Counted from the first letter of the stretch, positions 10,928-20,690 are shown. The stretch is 64,000 bases of DNA from Proteiniphilum sp. UBA5283 (GCA_002408485.1 DHSP01000029.1:1-64000); one strand, 5' to 3'. The notes: generated from the sequence alone by a model not told the origin. Translations and numbers: made by a program.

Positions 10928-13036
10928 TTAGTCGTTTGTAAATGCAATCCGGTATGTTTTGACAACACCGTTGAAGTCAAAATCGACACTGGCAGTGCCT
11001 GTGGGTGAATCAGCCTGCGTTATGTTCACTTTTACCTTCTTGTGGTCCGACGAGGCAGTAACCGTGGGAGCGTTTCCTGTTCCGAAAGGAAGCTTGAAGG
11101 TGGTTTCGTACTGATTGTATCCCACGATGCCATTGGCATTGGTGGACCTAACCGGTGTTTTGGGGAGCTCCACTTTTTTGCCATTCACTGCAATGGTGAC
11201 TGATGGAACCACCGGCGGAGTGAGCTTCTTCTTCTTTGCGCTGAAACCCAGTCCAATTAAGTCGAAGAGTTCTGTCGACCCTTCCCCTTCTGCTACCAGG
11301 AAGATGGCATGCTTTTTATCAAGATGATCCACAAACCGGGATACATCTACTGTAAATTGGGTCGTTTCCTGCACTGCGTTAGCAGGGACAACAATTTCCC
11401 CAATTTTTGTTCCTTTCCAGGTTTCGTTCTCCCACGGACCATCGAGCCACACGTTGACCTTGAACGATTTCGATGTTTTGGGTGTCAGAAACAGGTTGAA
11501 GGCTGTTTTGTTTCCTTTTTGGGTACCCTTGAAGGCTTTCAGCCCCTTAGTATCTTTTTTGAGTCCGCCAAAACCGAAATACTTGTAGCCAATGATATGG
11601 CCGTTCTTCACGTTGCCAATGGGCATATGATTGTCCCAGATATCCCATGAATCCTGTTGGATACCACTATCGGACAGATAACACGCATATCCGGCCGAGT
11701 AGTATTGATAGGGGTCAAGGCCGTAGAGGTGAAATCCTTCCGAGGTGACTTCTGCTCCCTTGTATTCTTTACCCTTGCTGTCTTTGACGTTCCAGACATG
11801 GTCGCTGGCATAAGGATCGTATGCTCTGATGGTGACCATTCCTCCTTCCGACACCGGTTTTTCATCCCAGTTCACGGTGAGGGGTGCCACCATTGCCTGT
11901 CGTGCAAATCCGAAACCTCTTGGAGGCCTGTGATAAAAGACATACCACTGATCGTTGATCAATTCGATGCTGCCATGTGTGTTGTGACCGGCATAGGATG
12001 TTTCAATGGCCGATCCATCTTTGTTCAACACCGGTGCTCTGGAGTCGACCAACACGCCGCCGCTCCTCCAGGGACCCAACGGCGAGTCGCCCACGGCATA
12101 GCGCAGCGTAGAGTTGGAGCTACCCACACCGTATTCCGGCCCGGAATATCCGCTAAAAACTGTGATAAACTTGTTCCCCACTTTGCGGATGGAGGATGCT
12201 TCAAAAAAGTTAAATGTTTTGAGATCCTGATCAGGAAATATCTGTGGGTATTTGGTGCCCTCAGGATCGCGTATCACGCCGTATCTTGCACTGGCAGGAA
12301 TGAAGTAGCTGATTACTTCTGTCCCCGGCCTGAGTGAATACATGGTATTCTGATCCAGCTGGGCTGCCAATGATCTTTGAAAACCCCAGTATGCGTACGC
12401 TCTGAAGCCGATCTCATAATCCGGATCATTCGGATCGGTTACATATTCAACATAAACAGCAGGGTCAAAGCCCAGAATGCTACCCTCGACGGTTCTTGTG
12501 CCGTCTTCGGTCAGATTAATGGGGGTAAAAGGTCCGTCGGGCCGGCTTCCTTTGGCGACCATTGCTTCCCTGCGTGGTCCGCGGCTGTGCGGATAGAGGT
12601 AATACTCTTTTGTGCCATCCTTCTTTTTCACTTCCACCAGGTCCGGAGCATACATCACGTCCCATTGATCGTTGACAGTATAGGTGAATACAGGACCTTC
12701 GTCACGCCACAGGGAAAGGTCCTCCACAGGTGCCGACCAGATCCTGATGTCCGGACCGCAGTAACTGGTAAACCGCACATCGTGTGAACCAATGATGTAA
12801 GCGCGGTATCTGCCTGGATTGTCGGGATCTTCAAAAACACGGGGTTCCCCATCGGGCAGATGCTCCCAGAGCGGAAGATAAGGGTTTCCCGCTCCATGGT
12901 GTACGAACTTTTTTTGTGCCTTGCTCTGCGGGTAAGGGTTGTTTTGTCCCAATCCCACAACAGTGGAAAAGATGAACAGCGTGATACTCAGTAAAATTAA
13001 CTTCTTGTTTTTTGGAGAAAATCGTAAATTCTTCAT
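10928..13036 (-). CDS. GH43 glycosidase with C-terminal beta-sandwich modules
   Basis: From the ATG at 13036 the protein is 702 aa, with a lysine-rich start and a signal peptide (LILLSITLFIFSTVVGLGQ). A longer reading from GTG at 13090 overlaps the GH115 stop by 4 bp; ATG codons also exist at 13081 and 13066. I chose 13036 because the signal peptide begins there. The five-bladed GH43 propeller shows the candidate base Asp in PDGEPRVF, the pKa-modulating Asp in YAPDLV and the candidate acid Glu in FFEASSIRK. After it comes a CBM6-like region (WLDGPWENETW, FVAEGEGS-like stretch) and a roughly 90-aa C-terminal beta domain. GH43 enzymes remove arabinofuranose or xylose; the subfamily was not assignable by eye. 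It is co-transcribed with GH115 just upstream. Confidence 0.9.
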   Translation of the reverse strand: MKNLRFSPKNKKLILLSITLFIFSTVVGLGQNNPYPQSKAQKKFVHHGAGNPYLPLWEHLPDGEPRVFEDPDNPGRYRAYIIGSHDVRFTSYCGPDIRIWSAPVEDLSLWRDEGPVFTYTVNDQWDVMYAPDLVEVKKKDGTKEYYLYPHSRGPRREAMVAKGSRPDGPFTPINLTEDGTRTVEGSILGFDPAVYVEYVTDPNDPDYEIGFRAYAYWGFQRSLAAQLDQNTMYSLRPGTEVISYFIPASARYGVIRDPEGTKYPQIFPDQDLKTFNFFEASSIRKVGNKFITVFSGYSGPEYGVGSSNSTLRYAVGDSPLGPWRSGGVLVDSRAPVLNKDGSAIETSYAGHNTHGSIELINDQWYVFYHRPPRGFGFARQAMVAPLTVNWDEKPVSEGGMVTIRAYDPYASDHVWNVKDSKGKEYKGAEVTSEGFHLYGLDPYQYYSAGYACYLSDSGIQQDSWDIWDNHMPIGNVKNGHIIGYKYFGFGGLKKDTKGLKAFKGTQKGNKTAFNLFLTPKTSKSFKVNVWLDGPWENETWKGTKIGEIVVPANAVQETTQFTVDVSRFVDHLDKKHAIFLVAEGEGSTELFDLIGLGFSAKKKKLTPPVVPSVTIAVNGKKVELPKTPVRSTNANGIVGYNQYETTFKLPFGTGNAPTVTASSDHKKVKVNITQADSPTGTASVDFDFNGVVKTYRIAFTND

Positions 13037-13086
13037 CAATGTTAAATTATTATGTGATACAATCATTTTATGTTTACTCATTTGTT

Positions 13087-15630
13087 TCACCGGTTCATCT
13101 TGTCCGGGATCTTGCGGTTACTTTCCGGGGGGCCCAGGTAGCTGGGTTTCAATCCGCCGGTGTTGATCAGGACTTTCTGCAATACGATCCCCGGGTCCAG
13201 CACGCGATAACGGAGGGTGTGAATGCCCGGGGTGTCGATGGTGTGGGTGGTGGCAGATCTGATGAGGTGTTCAGCCTGCCATTGTCCCAGCTCACCGCGA
13301 TAATGGCCATTGAAGTTGATACGCTGCGGCGTCTCACCGTCGAAGGAAACCTCGTAGCGCAAACCTTTGTTATCGTTGAAATTCAGGGTGGGGGCCAGCA
13401 ACAGCTGTAGCTCTATCTCCCCGGTGGTTTCAAAGACGATGTCATACTCCAGGTAAAGATTCTCACCGGGAGAGGGGTAGCCATTTTGTGGTAAGGTGGT
13501 TATGCCGGAGAGGGTTTTGCCGAAGTGGGGAATCACCTCCCAGTGGATGTCGCCGGCATCCTGATAGCGGGTGAAATTCTCCGCCTCAATGGAGACATAC
13601 CCGTTTTGTTCCAGATATATTTTGTCAAAGTCAGCCTCCTCCGGGGTGACACGGGTAACCCGGGGCATGATGTTGCGAGGCGGCTCCTGCCAGGAGAAGT
13701 AGCCGATGCGGGTCTGATCCATCATGTGCATCCATTTTCCGCCGGCAATGGCTGTGTTGTACTCCACCTGCAACAGCGAGTCGCGGACAAAGCACTCTTT
13801 CACCACGTCGGCATACCGGTTGGCCCGCAAATCTTTTTGTGCTGCCAGCTGCCGGTTCATCGCCACAGCGTAATACATCTCGTAGAGGTTGCTGCAGGCA
13901 TTGACCGGGTAGAGCACCAGCTGGTAATAGGCATCCTTGTATTTATCTGGTAATTGAGCATATAGCCTGAATGCATCGAGAGCCAGGGCACGGTACTCGT
14001 TTACCACTCTTTCAAACTCACCGTAGTTTTCCAGACTGTAGGTACGTTCGTTCAACAGTTCCGGTGTAACTCTCCTGTTGTATTTCGCGTAGTAGGTGAG
14101 GATGCGGGCAATTTCTTCAGCATGCGATGTGCCAAATTGTTGGGCAGCCCATTGTTTTGTATGGTTCATTAGATTTTTCGGGTTAAACCGATTTGGGTCC
14201 CAGGCCATGTCGAGGAAGAAACTGATGGGATACTCCATGGGTTTGAGGTCTCCAACGTTTACAATCCAGAGCCTGTCTACACCGTGCTCGTAAGCCAGAT
14301 TCATCTGTTCCCAGATGCGTTGAACAGGGCTTATGTTGATCCATTTGGAGTTGCGTGGAGCCCCCACGTAGTCGAAATGATAATAAATACCATATCCGCC
14401 TTCTCTGGGTTTGGCATGTATGGAGGGTAGCTTGCGTATGTTGCCCCAGTTGTCGTCGCAATAGAGCAGCGTCACATCGTCCGGTACTCTCATCCCGTGG
14501 TCATAGTAATCCTGCACCTCTTTGTACAATGCCCATACCTGTGGTGTCTGGCTTGCTTTCTTACCGGTAACCCCCTCAATAATCTTTCGTTGATCTTTTA
14601 CAATCTTCTCCAGCAGTGCAATGTTCACGCTCTCTTCCATGGCTTCGTCACCGTCACCCCGCATGCCGACGGTGACGATCTTTTCCCAGTCCCTACTTCG
14701 TTGTATGCCGTATTTCCATGACTGCTTCAGTGTTTCAGCATTTAGGTTGTAGTCCCAGTTTTTGGGTAATTTGTTTCTTTGCACATACCGGTGCCAGTCT
14801 GTTTGTGCCATTGCCATGGGTTCGTGGTGTGAGGTACCCATGATAATTCCCATTTCATTCGCCAGCACTCCGTTTTGCGGATCGTCATCGTAAAAAGCAC
14901 TGCCCCACATTGCCGGCCAGAGGAAGTTGCCTTTCAGGCGTAGAAGCAGTTCGAACACCTTCTCATAAAAGGCGCTGTTAAACCCGCCAAAGGTGGCGTT
15001 TGCCCATCCGCTCAGGGATGGAGCCTCGTCGTTGAGGAAAATGCCCCGGTATGCCACTGTCGGCTCCCCGTCGGTATAAACTCCTTTTTGAAAATAGAGT
15101 TGTTCTTTTTTATCTACCGGGACATCTGCCCAGTAATACCAGGGTGATACGCCCAGCTGTTTCGAAAATTCATAAATCCCGAAGATGGTTCCCCTTTTGT
15201 CGCTGCCGGCGATGACTATGGCTTCCGTAACCCCCTCACAGGGGTTTGCTACCGTTTCAATGATAAACATCTCACGCTTTCCTTTCAGCTTCGCAGCATC
15301 AATTTTTTTCAGCCGTATCAACTCGTCGATAGCAGAACCTGTACCCACAGTGCCGATAATGACCAGCGTCATCTGATCGGGAGTAAATGAGCTGATCAGA
15401 TTTGGTTTGTGGCCGGTAACTTTTTCGAAATCGCTTTGCAAATCACTTACTGCCCGCTTAATACCTTTATCGGCGTCGGGGTAAAGCAAGATAGAAGCAA
15501 TCCTGCCGGTTTCACACAAGGTGATGGTGTTGTTGTTTTTTTGCGAGGTGATGAAATCTTCTGTAGCACTCATTCTACAGAAGATACATCCCACAACAGC
15601 AACCAAGGTCATGATTCTTTTGCAGTTCAT
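13087..15630 (-). CDS. GH115 xylan alpha-1,2-glucuronidase
   Basis: GH115 enzymes release (4-O-methyl)glucuronic acid from internal xylose units of glucuronoxylan. From the ATG at 15630 (preceded on the coding strand by the purine-rich AAAAGGAAGAAATAT) the protein is 847 aa, the usual length. The 18-residue extension from 15684 has no signal character and overlaps GH8. A signal peptide (TLVAVVGCIFC) precedes an N-terminal alpha/beta domain, the catalytic barrel with GNFLWPAMW, MGTSHHEPM and MRGDGDEAM, then YCDDNWGNIR, and an all-alpha plus C-terminal beta-sandwich region. These barrel stretches are typical of GH115. It sits between GH8 (13-bp gap) and GH43. A second, incomplete GH115 occurs at 63039-64000. 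Confidence 0.95.
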   Translation of the reverse strand: MNCKRIMTLVAVVGCIFCRMSATEDFITSQKNNNTITLCETGRIASILLYPDADKGIKRAVSDLQSDFEKVTGHKPNLISSFTPDQMTLVIIGTVGTGSAIDELIRLKKIDAAKLKGKREMFIIETVANPCEGVTEAIVIAGSDKRGTIFGIYEFSKQLGVSPWYYWADVPVDKKEQLYFQKGVYTDGEPTVAYRGIFLNDEAPSLSGWANATFGGFNSAFYEKVFELLLRLKGNFLWPAMWGSAFYDDDPQNGVLANEMGIIMGTSHHEPMAMAQTDWHRYVQRNKLPKNWDYNLNAETLKQSWKYGIQRSRDWEKIVTVGMRGDGDEAMEESVNIALLEKIVKDQRKIIEGVTGKKASQTPQVWALYKEVQDYYDHGMRVPDDVTLLYCDDNWGNIRKLPSIHAKPREGGYGIYYHFDYVGAPRNSKWINISPVQRIWEQMNLAYEHGVDRLWIVNVGDLKPMEYPISFFLDMAWDPNRFNPKNLMNHTKQWAAQQFGTSHAEEIARILTYYAKYNRRVTPELLNERTYSLENYGEFERVVNEYRALALDAFRLYAQLPDKYKDAYYQLVLYPVNACSNLYEMYYAVAMNRQLAAQKDLRANRYADVVKECFVRDSLLQVEYNTAIAGGKWMHMMDQTRIGYFSWQEPPRNIMPRVTRVTPEEADFDKIYLEQNGYVSIEAENFTRYQDAGDIHWEVIPHFGKTLSGITTLPQNGYPSPGENLYLEYDIVFETTGEIELQLLLAPTLNFNDNKGLRYEVSFDGETPQRINFNGHYRGELGQWQAEHLIRSATTHTIDTPGIHTLRYRVLDPGIVLQKVLINTGGLKPSYLGPPESNRKIPDKMNR

Positions 15631-15643
15631 ATATTTCTTCCTT

Positions 15644-16915
15644 TTACAGCCCGTTAGCCGGGGATATAATCCGATAGTTGCCACTCAGGTGCATCCATGC
15701 AAACAACCGCAACAATCCGTCATAATAGGCATCGAAGTAGCCGTCGTCATAGGGTTCATGGCTGCTGTTCCAGAAATGATCCACAAACTCACGGCTCTTA
15801 TCGTGGGAACAGACCAGCGAGACTGCAGCGGAACTGGCTACCAGCCCCAGAGAATGGCGCAGTTTCTTGTATCCGCCCGCACCCAGAATCTCACTTACCG
15901 GAGTACCGTCCACATTATACTGATCCACGAACCGGTCCACTCCCTGTGCGTAGAGGAAATTCTGAATCTTGTGGCCATATGTCCGTTGCCATTCTTTATC
16001 TTCACATGCCCAACTGTAATCGAGGGCGATATTCATGGGTACACGCCAGGAGTCAAAACGGAAAGCATCGCCAATAATTCGCCCGCTGTTGAGGAGGGAT
16101 CCGTCGTAGCGGCTATAGTCGGGATTCAACCCTGTTTCGGGATGAATGGCTTTTTGCAGGTAGGCACGGCTAATCCGGGCACACTCCCTCCAATAGTCGG
16201 CTCTCCCATCTTCAGCCCATCGTGCCCACACTTCGTAGAAGGCAGGCACATGATAGGAAGGATCCGTGAAGCCGGCTCCATAGCCTGTTGGGACAAAGGT
16301 GATGAGCTGGTGTTCGGGATGAATCAGCGGTGTCACACCGTTTTCGCCGGTTTTGTCCATGGAACTGTTGAGGATAAATTGTGCCTCCGAGAGATAGTCG
16401 ATACCGGTATCGTTGCCCCAGCGGTTGGAGGCAAACAGCAGGGAGGTGATGTAATAAAATTCACCGTCGGAAGCCGGTCCCTGTGAGTTGGGGGTGCCGT
16501 CTGTCCGGCAGCTCCAGCGGAAGTACCCCTTCAAAGGTCCCTCCTGGTGCTGCATGAAATGCTTTGACCAGCGCCAGAGGCGGTCGAACATCTCTTTGTT
16601 GTCGCGCTGTACGGCAATCATCATGCCGTACGACATTCCCTCGGAGCGGACATCGTTGTTCTTGATATCGGAGATGTAGGCCATCGTGTCACCGGTTTCA
16701 AAATAAATTTTTTGCGGTCCCTCAAACAGGTCGTGGAAGGCCTCTTCCAGCTTGGCATCTATATCACGTTGTTTGTAACCCATCTCGGCGAGTAGATTGC
16801 GATACTTGCCGGTTTCGAAAGCCCCTTTATCCCAGGGCTTCTGGACTGCAGAGGCGCAGTTAGTCAACTGCATGCAACTCAATAACAAAATTATACGGAG
16901 CATCTTATTTTTCAT
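15644..16915 (-). CDS. GH8 reducing-end xylose-releasing exo-oligoxylanase (Rex-type) or xylanase
   Basis: The (alpha/alpha)6-barrel protein is 423 aa from the ATG at 16915. It carries a lipoprotein-like signal (LLLSCMQLTNC, Cys20), then the GH8 motif SEGMSYGMM containing the general acid Glu92, followed by LWRWSKHFM and ASDGEFYY. The overall sequence pattern fits Rex-type GH8 enzymes (EC 3.2.1.156), which remove xylose from the reducing end of oligosaccharides; an endo-xylanase cannot be excluded. An upstream in-frame ATG at 16939 would add eight residues, but these derive from a leader sequence shared with the SusD at 36976-38655, so 16915 is preferred. It is preceded by a copy of the 57-nt leader element (16948-17004). 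Confidence 0.92.
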   Translation of the reverse strand: MKNKMLRIILLLSCMQLTNCASAVQKPWDKGAFETGKYRNLLAEMGYKQRDIDAKLEEAFHDLFEGPQKIYFETGDTMAYISDIKNNDVRSEGMSYGMMIAVQRDNKEMFDRLWRWSKHFMQHQEGPLKGYFRWSCRTDGTPNSQGPASDGEFYYITSLLFASNRWGNDTGIDYLSEAQFILNSSMDKTGENGVTPLIHPEHQLITFVPTGYGAGFTDPSYHVPAFYEVWARWAEDGRADYWRECARISRAYLQKAIHPETGLNPDYSRYDGSLLNSGRIIGDAFRFDSWRVPMNIALDYSWACEDKEWQRTYGHKIQNFLYAQGVDRFVDQYNVDGTPVSEILGAGGYKKLRHSLGLVASSAAVSLVCSHDKSREFVDHFWNSSHEPYDDGYFDAYYDGLLRLFAWMHLSGNYRIISPANGL

Positions 16916-16947
16916 ACAACTAAAATTGTTGATTTTCAAATGTTTTT

Positions 16948-17004
16948 GTGTGAAACTCGCAGTGAATTATATTCTCAGATGTAACAAGTTGCATACTTGT
17001 TTCA
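16948..17004 (-). repeat. 57-nt leader element, copy A (upstream of GH8)
   Basis: Read on the minus strand, this begins CATGAAACAAGTATG and ends GCGAGTTTCAC. It has the same length as the copies at 38688-38744 and 55440-55496 and shares their two ends. The arms pair as an imperfect stem: GAAAC faces GTTTC fully, whereas the other two copies have GAAAC facing GTTCC. It lies between the GH43 stop (17061) and the GH8 start, ending 33 nt before the ATG. The following sequence TTTGAAAATCAACAATTTTAG closely matches the one before the SusD at 38655. Confidence 0.7.
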
Positions 17005-17060
17005 TGCAAAATTGGATGTTCAGGTTGAAACATCTATTTCTGGATCGTTTTGAGGATTGT

Positions 17061-18647
17061 TCATTTTCCGGTGATGCGGTCTTCAATCCGATAATAGTCA
17101 AAATCGACATATCCTCCTGTCTCTTTCGTCGAATAATGGATCAGCCCAAACCGGTAACCCATAAAGTGGGGGAGGGTATAGGCCATTTGGAGGGTATTGC
17201 CGATGGCGGTCCAGTTTACACCGTCGAGGCTGTAGAAGCAGTAGGCCTTGTCTGTCCTGTTTTTGAAGTCACATTCGATTTTCAGATGGACGCCGTTCTG
17301 TTCCAGGGGAAAAGAAGCTACCTCCACCGGTTCATCTTTTTCACCGTTGATCATCACAATTGTATAGCGGTTCTTCTCCTTCTTAACGCCTACAAAGGCA
17401 TATTTCTTCTGCAGGGCAATCATTCCGGCGTAATCTCCGTTCTTCATGGAGGAAACTTCAACGAATGTGGAGGCAGCACTCTCCGGTCCGAATGTGCGCT
17501 GGGTTAATATGTTTCTCGCCTGCAGGGGTGAGTTGTCGATCCTGCTGCTGGTCAGCCGGAGGTATCCCGGTGAGTCGGAGAGCGACCAGTAGCGGTCGTC
17601 AGGATTATGGTTCCACTGCCAGCAGAGGGGCAGGGGTGCATCGCCTTCAATCCGGTTGAACTCGTCGGATGAAACGATTCCCCAAACCCCGAGCTGTTCG
17701 CTAACAGGGATGTCGAGCGTGTCGGGGACGTTGCCATTTTCTCCCAGCACCGGCCAGCCGTTTTCCCATTTCATCGGCATCAGATAGGGAATCCGCCCTA
17801 CAGCCCCGTAATCACGGAACATATAGGCATACCAGTCTCCTTCCGGAGTATCGATAATGCTTCCCTGTGCTATTCCACGATCCTTCAGTACCACTTTGCC
17901 CTCGTAGGGGCCGGTGATTTCTTTGGCACGATGCACAATCACCGTGCGCATATCGTTGGGTGGCCAGGTGATGTTAAAGAGGTAATAATATCCGTTGTGT
18001 TTCACCATCTGTGACCCCTCGGCAGGGAGGCCGACTTTTTCTGATGCTACCCGGCTGGCATTGGGAATGATTACCTTGTTTATGCCGTTTTCCTTCAGCC
18101 CGGATACTTCATCCGTAAGCTCTGCAATACGGATATCGCCTGCACCGTAAATCATATAAACCTTGCCGTCGTTATCGAAGAAAAGTGTGTTGTCGTGAAG
18201 TACAGGCTCAAAGGTAGTCTCTTTCCATTCCCCTTTTTCAATGTTGTCGGTGGTGTAGACATGTGTTTTTCCCGAAGTGGAGGAAAAGGTGGAAACGTAG
18301 TAGCGTCCGTTGTGAAATCGAATGCTACTGGCCCAGGACCCGGCGCCGTAGGCATTCTTCCCGTTTTCCAGACGCAGCTTCTCGTTGTCGGCCAACCTGT
18401 CGTAGGCATAGCTGACCAGCTTCCAGTTCACCAGGTCTTTTGATTTCATGATGGGCACTCCGGGACTCATGTGCATGGTTGTACTGCTCATGTAGTAAGT
18501 GTCCCCTACGCGAACCATGGCAACATCGGGAACATCTGCCCAGATAATGGGGTTGGTTGCTTTTATTATTTTTCCCTCCTCCTCTGTGCTACTGTTGGCA
18601 CAGAAAAAGTTTAACAGCAACAAGGGTATCACAAAAAGTCGTTTCAT
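17061..18647 (-). CDS. GH43 arabinofuranosidase/beta-xylosidase with C-terminal beta-sandwich
   Basis: The 528-aa protein has a signal peptide (about 1-20), a GH43 five-bladed propeller and a C-terminal concanavalin-like beta-sandwich (about 335-525, FGPESAASTFVEV to GYVDFDYYRI) as found in the GH43_12-like group. The catalytic triad is visible: base Asp41 in ADVPDVAMV, the modulator Asp152 in HDNTLFFDNDG and acid Glu210 in PAEGSQMVK. Members remove alpha-L-arabinofuranose from xylan or cut xylo-oligosaccharides. It follows GH5 (9-bp gap) and precedes GH8. Exact specificity is unknown. Cys16 sits in LNFFC, which is not a good lipobox, so I read the signal as ordinary Sec or uncertain. Confidence 0.92.
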   Translation of the reverse strand: MKRLFVIPLLLLNFFCANSSTEEEGKIIKATNPIIWADVPDVAMVRVGDTYYMSSTTMHMSPGVPIMKSKDLVNWKLVSYAYDRLADNEKLRLENGKNAYGAGSWASSIRFHNGRYYVSTFSSTSGKTHVYTTDNIEKGEWKETTFEPVLHDNTLFFDNDGKVYMIYGAGDIRIAELTDEVSGLKENGINKVIIPNASRVASEKVGLPAEGSQMVKHNGYYYLFNITWPPNDMRTVIVHRAKEITGPYEGKVVLKDRGIAQGSIIDTPEGDWYAYMFRDYGAVGRIPYLMPMKWENGWPVLGENGNVPDTLDIPVSEQLGVWGIVSSDEFNRIEGDAPLPLCWQWNHNPDDRYWSLSDSPGYLRLTSSRIDNSPLQARNILTQRTFGPESAASTFVEVSSMKNGDYAGMIALQKKYAFVGVKKEKNRYTIVMINGEKDEPVEVASFPLEQNGVHLKIECDFKNRTDKAYCFYSLDGVNWTAIGNTLQMAYTLPHFMGYRFGLIHYSTKETGGYVDFDYYRIEDRITGK

Positions 18648-18656
18648 ATTTTATTT

Positions 18657-20597
18657 TTAAGTTGGTTTATCTGTGAGATATACATCTTTGATGACGATGG
18701 GTTTTCCACCTGACGACCAGAACCCGATGATGTATATGTGCGATGGATTTAGTTTTACCTGCTGTCCGCCAATTTGCTTGTACATATTATCAAGCTCAAC
18801 CACGACTTTTCGTCCGTTGCTAAAATCGTAGAGAGCAGGTTGTGACCAATAATTGTTTTCATCGAACAGGCGAAAAGAAACGCTGGCATTGTTGTCGTTG
18901 CCAAGCTCGGCGACCAGGTATTTGTAACCTGACAGGTCAACGCCTTTGTTATACCACCATCCACCAAAGCCCCACTGGCCGGTGATCAGTGTCTTTGTCT
19001 CTTCGTCGAACGTCCCTGTCGCAAAAATGGAAGGGTTGAACATCCCGACTGTCAGCGGGAAGGTGGTGGCATGGACGGTGACCGTTATTTTCCGGGTAAC
19101 TCCGCCTGGCGGGGTGTAGGTAGCTGTAACCACTGCCGTTCCGTCTTTGAGGGCACTCATGATGCCGTTGTCCGCAATGCGCACCACCGACTCGTCGGAG
19201 ACATGGAAACGGGTTTCTCCGGTCACATGCCGGGTGGAACCGTCGGCAAAGGTTGCCTCTGTGATCAGGTAACGCTCCCCACCCGTCAATATCTGCAAAT
19301 TGTCGTTCACGCCCACAAGCTGTAAATTCGTTAATTCTCCGGCTGCTCCTGTTTGTCCTTCCGCATATTCCCTGAACCAGTGATAGATGGGCCATGGGCA
19401 GGCTTCGGGGTCGTTCAGAAATGTGTATCGTCCCGGTGTACCCGCTTTGTTGGTAAATGCAGCCAGCCGGTGGCATTCGGTAAAGAGGAGCCAGCTTACA
19501 TTCCCTGTCATGTCGGCAATATATTTGAAATTGGCGCCGAACCCCGCTCCACCCACCGTTCCGGTAAAGCTTTTGCCCCAGGAGGCTTCGTATTTGGCCG
19601 GTGCCCAGTCCATCTCCGTCACCATTATGGGGGCGATGTCTGCGACCGGTTTTACCTGTGCATTCCAGCCACGTTGGAAGCTTTCGTATCCGCCACCCAT
19701 GGTGCCGCCCAGCTCCACGCTTGCTTCTTCGGTATCGCTGCCATACCAGCCGGGATAGGCATGTACGGCGTAACCGATGTTTGTTCCCTCCACGGGGTTC
19801 GCAGCAAAACCGCTGAAGGAAGATTGATAGGCCAGTCCGGGGACCCAGATAATGTTGTTTGCGTTTTCTCTTATCTTGTCCACAATGCGCTGGCAGAAGG
19901 TTTTCATCCGGTCGAAATGACCCTGTCCATTGCTGGCATATGTGCCATCCGGGCCTAGAATATTGATTGGTTCGTTTGCCAGTTCAAACATGATACCCGT
20001 GTTGTTTCTGATTTTTGGATGTGCTGAAACGATGCTCCATACCTGCTCAAGAAACAGGTTGTAGTCATCCCCCACGGCGATTTTTTCGGGGCTGACACCG
20101 GGAGGACGGAACACCACATAGAGACCCTTTTCATTGGCATATTCGGCCATCGGAATGAACACCTCGTTCAGGTATTTTTTAAAGCGAGTGGTGGAGAAAC
20201 GCTCGTGTCCCTCGTAACGGACCGAAGGTTTGCTCGTATCGTCGCTCCAGTAAGGGTCCATGTGCATCCGGACAAAATTCATCTTCCATCCGGCAGCCAG
20301 AATGTTGTCGATCATCGTCTTGTTGTACCGGAGGCATCCCGCCACATCGTAGTTATTCCATGCATTCTGATTGAAGAAAGGACTGTAGGTTTGTGCAAAC
20401 CCGTGCAGATTGATCGTCTTGCCCTGTTCGTTCTTCAGGTATCTCCCTTCAATGCGAAGCTTCGGCAACACCGGGTCGGGTTCAGCCGTCACAGGAGGAT
20501 TCGGCACTGTTTCCTCTTTGTCTGTCTCTGGTAGTTGTTCAGTACAGGAGGTGAGCAGCATGCCGCAAATAGCGAAAAGAATGAATAGGTACCTCAT
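18657..20597 (-). CDS. GH5 endo-xylanase-like lipoprotein with Big_2 and C-terminal beta domain
   Basis: The 646-aa protein begins with a lipoprotein signal (LLTSC, Cys18) followed by an acidic Pro/Glu linker (EQLPETDKEE), the kind of export signal that sends Bacteroidetes lipoproteins to the cell surface. The GH5 barrel runs from about 50 to 410; acid/base Glu209 in FELANEP and nucleophile Glu328 in MVTEMDW are clear. A Big_2-like domain (about 430-515, DGTAVVTATYTPP) and a C-terminal beta-sandwich (about 520-646), possibly carbohydrate binding, follow. The barrel resembles Bacteroidetes GH5 xylanases of the GH5_21 kind; subfamily needs an HMM. It is the first gene after the terminator at 20635-20671, with only 37 bp between hairpin and ATG. 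Confidence 0.9.
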   Translation of the reverse strand: MRYLFILFAICGMLLTSCTEQLPETDKEETVPNPPVTAEPDPVLPKLRIEGRYLKNEQGKTINLHGFAQTYSPFFNQNAWNNYDVAGCLRYNKTMIDNILAAGWKMNFVRMHMDPYWSDDTSKPSVRYEGHERFSTTRFKKYLNEVFIPMAEYANEKGLYVVFRPPGVSPEKIAVGDDYNLFLEQVWSIVSAHPKIRNNTGIMFELANEPINILGPDGTYASNGQGHFDRMKTFCQRIVDKIRENANNIIWVPGLAYQSSFSGFAANPVEGTNIGYAVHAYPGWYGSDTEEASVELGGTMGGGYESFQRGWNAQVKPVADIAPIMVTEMDWAPAKYEASWGKSFTGTVGGAGFGANFKYIADMTGNVSWLLFTECHRLAAFTNKAGTPGRYTFLNDPEACPWPIYHWFREYAEGQTGAAGELTNLQLVGVNDNLQILTGGERYLITEATFADGSTRHVTGETRFHVSDESVVRIADNGIMSALKDGTAVVTATYTPPGGVTRKITVTVHATTFPLTVGMFNPSIFATGTFDEETKTLITGQWGFGGWWYNKGVDLSGYKYLVAELGNDNNASVSFRLFDENNYWSQPALYDFSNGRKVVVELDNMYKQIGGQQVKLNPSHIYIIGFWSSGGKPIVIKDVYLTDKPT

Positions 20598-20628
20598 TTA
20601 CTGTATCTTATTTTTTGTGCTGATTTGG

Positions 20629-20671
20629 ATGAAAAAAGAGGACAAGGCATTTTTAGTTCCTTGCCCTCTTT
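20629..20671 (-). terminator. Intrinsic terminator after the xus-xyn10 operon
   Basis: On the minus strand, AAAGAGGGCAAGG pairs with CCTTGTCCTCTTT (one mismatch) around an 11-nt loop, and the stem runs into a six-T tract at 20637-20632. It lies 20 bp after the stop of the GH10 gene at 20691. This is a classical rho-independent terminator and should limit expression of the downstream GH5 to GH3 genes to read-through, because little room is left for a promoter before the GH5 start. Confidence 0.85.
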
Positions 20672-20690
20672 AAATTATATTTAAGCACGA

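Noticed and set aside
13037..13090. GTG start at 13090 for the GH43 gene (4-bp overlap with GH115)
   Set aside because: The added residues have no signal character and the clear signal peptide begins at ATG 13036; the overlap alone is weak evidence.
15521..16486. 321-aa plus-strand open frame antisense to GH8 and GH115
   Set aside because: It lies wholly opposite well-supported catalytic domains, has no domain motif or start signal, and is explained by codon usage on the other strand.
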